From Gammaproteobacteria bacterium (GTDB lineage: Bacteria; Pseudomonadota; Gammaproteobacteria; GRL18): 6,025 bases of DNA. The stretch lies in NCBI GenBank assembly GCA_024511395.1, contig JANELJ010000140.1:1-6025 (forward strand), given 5' to 3'. Positions 5,162 through 6,025 of the stretch are shown in pieces. Made by a program: the position numbers and the translations under genes. Under the pieces are notes generated by a model that did not search any database, was not told where the DNA came from, and saw nothing but the letters and a program-made list of their open reading frames with translations. How positions within the stretch are numbered: the first letter of the stretch is position 1; the number at the start of each line of letters is the position of its first letter.

Positions 5162-5983
5162 ATGGCCCAGAAAAACAAAGAAAAAAAAACCGGTAAAGTA
5201 AAAAAAATTAATAATAAAGTTTATGAACGTGAGTTGCTTAAGCTGCAGAATGAACTGGTTAAATTACAGGAATGGGTAAAACATAAAGGCCTGAAGGTGG
5301 TAGTAATCTTTGAAGGCCGTGATGCTGCCGGTAAAGGTGGTGTCATCAAGCGCATTACCCAACACCTGAGCCCGCGTATCTGTCGTGTTGCCGCACTGCC
5401 TTCTCCCACGGAAAGGGAAAAAACCCAGTGGTATTTTCAACGCTATGTTGCTCACCTGCCTGCAGCGGGTGAAATCGTGCTGTTTGACCGCAGCTGGTAT
5501 AACCGTGCCGGTGTGGAACGGGTTATGGGCTTCTGTACAGAGCAGGAATACCAGGAATTCCTGCGTTCCTGCCCAGAATTTGAACGTATGCTGGTGCGCT
5601 CCGGCATTATTTTAATTAAGTACTGGTTCTCAGTATCAGATGAAGAACAGGAACGACGTTTTCACAGCCGTATGCACGAACCGTTGAAGCGCTGGAAACT
5701 CAGCCCCATGGATCTGGAATCCATTACCCGCTGGGTGGAATACTCAAAAGCCAAAGATGCCATGATTGCCCATACTGATATTAAACAGGCGCCTTGGTAT
5801 GTGGTTAATTCCGACGTTAAAAAACACGCCCGGCTGAATTGTATTGCGCACCTGTTAAGTATAATACCCTACAAAGATCTGACACCGGAAAAAATCAAGC
5901 TGCCTAAGCGACCCCCTATTGGTGGCTATATCCGTCCACCCATTACCGACCAGACCTTTGTACCGGAAATTTATCCTAAATAG
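5162..5983 (+). CDS. ppk2: Polyphosphate kinase 2 (PPK2 family, class I-like)
   Basis: PPK2 enzymes transfer phosphate between polyphosphate and nucleotides in the cytoplasm. Class I members mainly phosphorylate nucleoside diphosphates (GDP or ADP) to triphosphates. The 273 residues hold a single PPK2 domain. Visible are a Lys-rich start, a helix YERELLKLQNELVKLQEWVK (21-40), Walker A GRDAAGKGG (52-60, K58), the DRSWYNRAGVERVMGF segment (109-124) as Walker B, and the lid region RRFHSRMHEPLKRWKLSPMD (165-184). The tail YIRPPITDQTFVPEIYPK is typical of class I. Length fits a one-domain member. Substrate preference cannot be settled by eye. The gene lies 139 bp after tonB and looks independently controlled. 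Its TAG stop falls at the edge of the shared inverted repeat. Confidence 0.93.
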   Translation: MAQKNKEKKTGKVKKINNKVYERELLKLQNELVKLQEWVKHKGLKVVVIFEGRDAAGKGGVIKRITQHLSPRICRVAALPSPTEREKTQWYFQRYVAHLPAAGEIVLFDRSWYNRAGVERVMGFCTEQEYQEFLRSCPEFERMLVRSGIILIKYWFSVSDEEQERRFHSRMHEPLKRWKLSPMDLESITRWVEYSKAKDAMIAHTDIKQAPWYVVNSDVKKHARLNCIAHLLSIIPYKDLTPEKIKLPKRPPIGGYIRPPITDQTFVPEIYPK

Positions 5984-6025
5984 TTCGACCTGAATAAATC
6001 ATAGCACATTGATTTATAAAGAAAT
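5981..6025 (+). repeat. Right copy of the dispersed repeat, truncated by the window end
   Basis: Positions 5986-6025 are the exact reverse complement of 44-83, and 5981-5984 match 85-88 after one mismatch. The hairpin arms here are 5994-6001 and 6010-6017. Relative to the adjacent gene, both copies read in the same sense: each starts right after the 3' end of a coding frame (ppk2 here, the HigA remnant on the left). The element continues past the window. Confidence 0.85.

Noticed and set aside
1..6025. CRISPR array, tRNA, rRNA or phage module
   Set aside because: No regularly spaced repeats, no tRNA-like cloverleaf or rRNA sequence, and no phage structural or integrase genes were recognised on either strand.

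Overview
The window reads as a chromosomal segment of a gram-negative bacterium, most likely a gammaproteobacterium. This is inferred from the ExbB-ExbD-TonB energy-transduction genes, a MobA of about 200 residues, a ClsA-type cardiolipin synthase and a class I PPK2. No taxonomic marker is present, so genus or family cannot be stated. Composition is moderate in GC, with much more AT-rich DNA around the toxin-antitoxin pair.

Layout. Positions 1-88 hold the end of a dispersed repeat. It abuts the amputated start of a HigA-type antitoxin gene (72-152, minus strand). An apparently intact toxin-antitoxin operon follows (Gp49/HigB-like toxin 427-756, XRE antitoxin 152-430, minus strand), with its promoter and a small palindrome at 762-791. 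Next is a cardiolipin synthase gene (845-2239, minus strand) that is broken by an in-frame TAG and has also lost the histidine of its first HKD motif. A nested inverted repeat of about 187 bp, resembling a MITE (2278-2464), separates it from a plus-strand block: mobA (2509-3111), then exbB-exbD-tonB (3195-5022). A ppk2 gene with its own strong ribosome binding site follows (5162-5983). The window ends inside a second copy of the first repeat, inverted relative to it (5981-6025).

How the genes relate. ExbB, ExbD and TonB form one inner-membrane machine that passes proton-motive force to outer-membrane receptors. The exbB/exbD overlap and the 9-nt exbD/tonB gap indicate one transcript. MobA (molybdenum cofactor maturation) lies 83 bp upstream in the same direction and may share transcription. 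PPK2 (polyphosphate-nucleotide phosphotransfer) looks like a separate unit. The minus-strand half is an accessory and decaying zone.

The most notable signals are mobile-repeat and gene-decay signals. A 40-bp perfect inverted repeat flanks almost the whole window. One copy appears to have cut a higA gene. The internal MITE-like element shares the terminal motif CCTRAATAAATCA with those flanking repeats. The cls gene carries two independent inactivating changes. I see no convincing new defence or biosynthetic system here.
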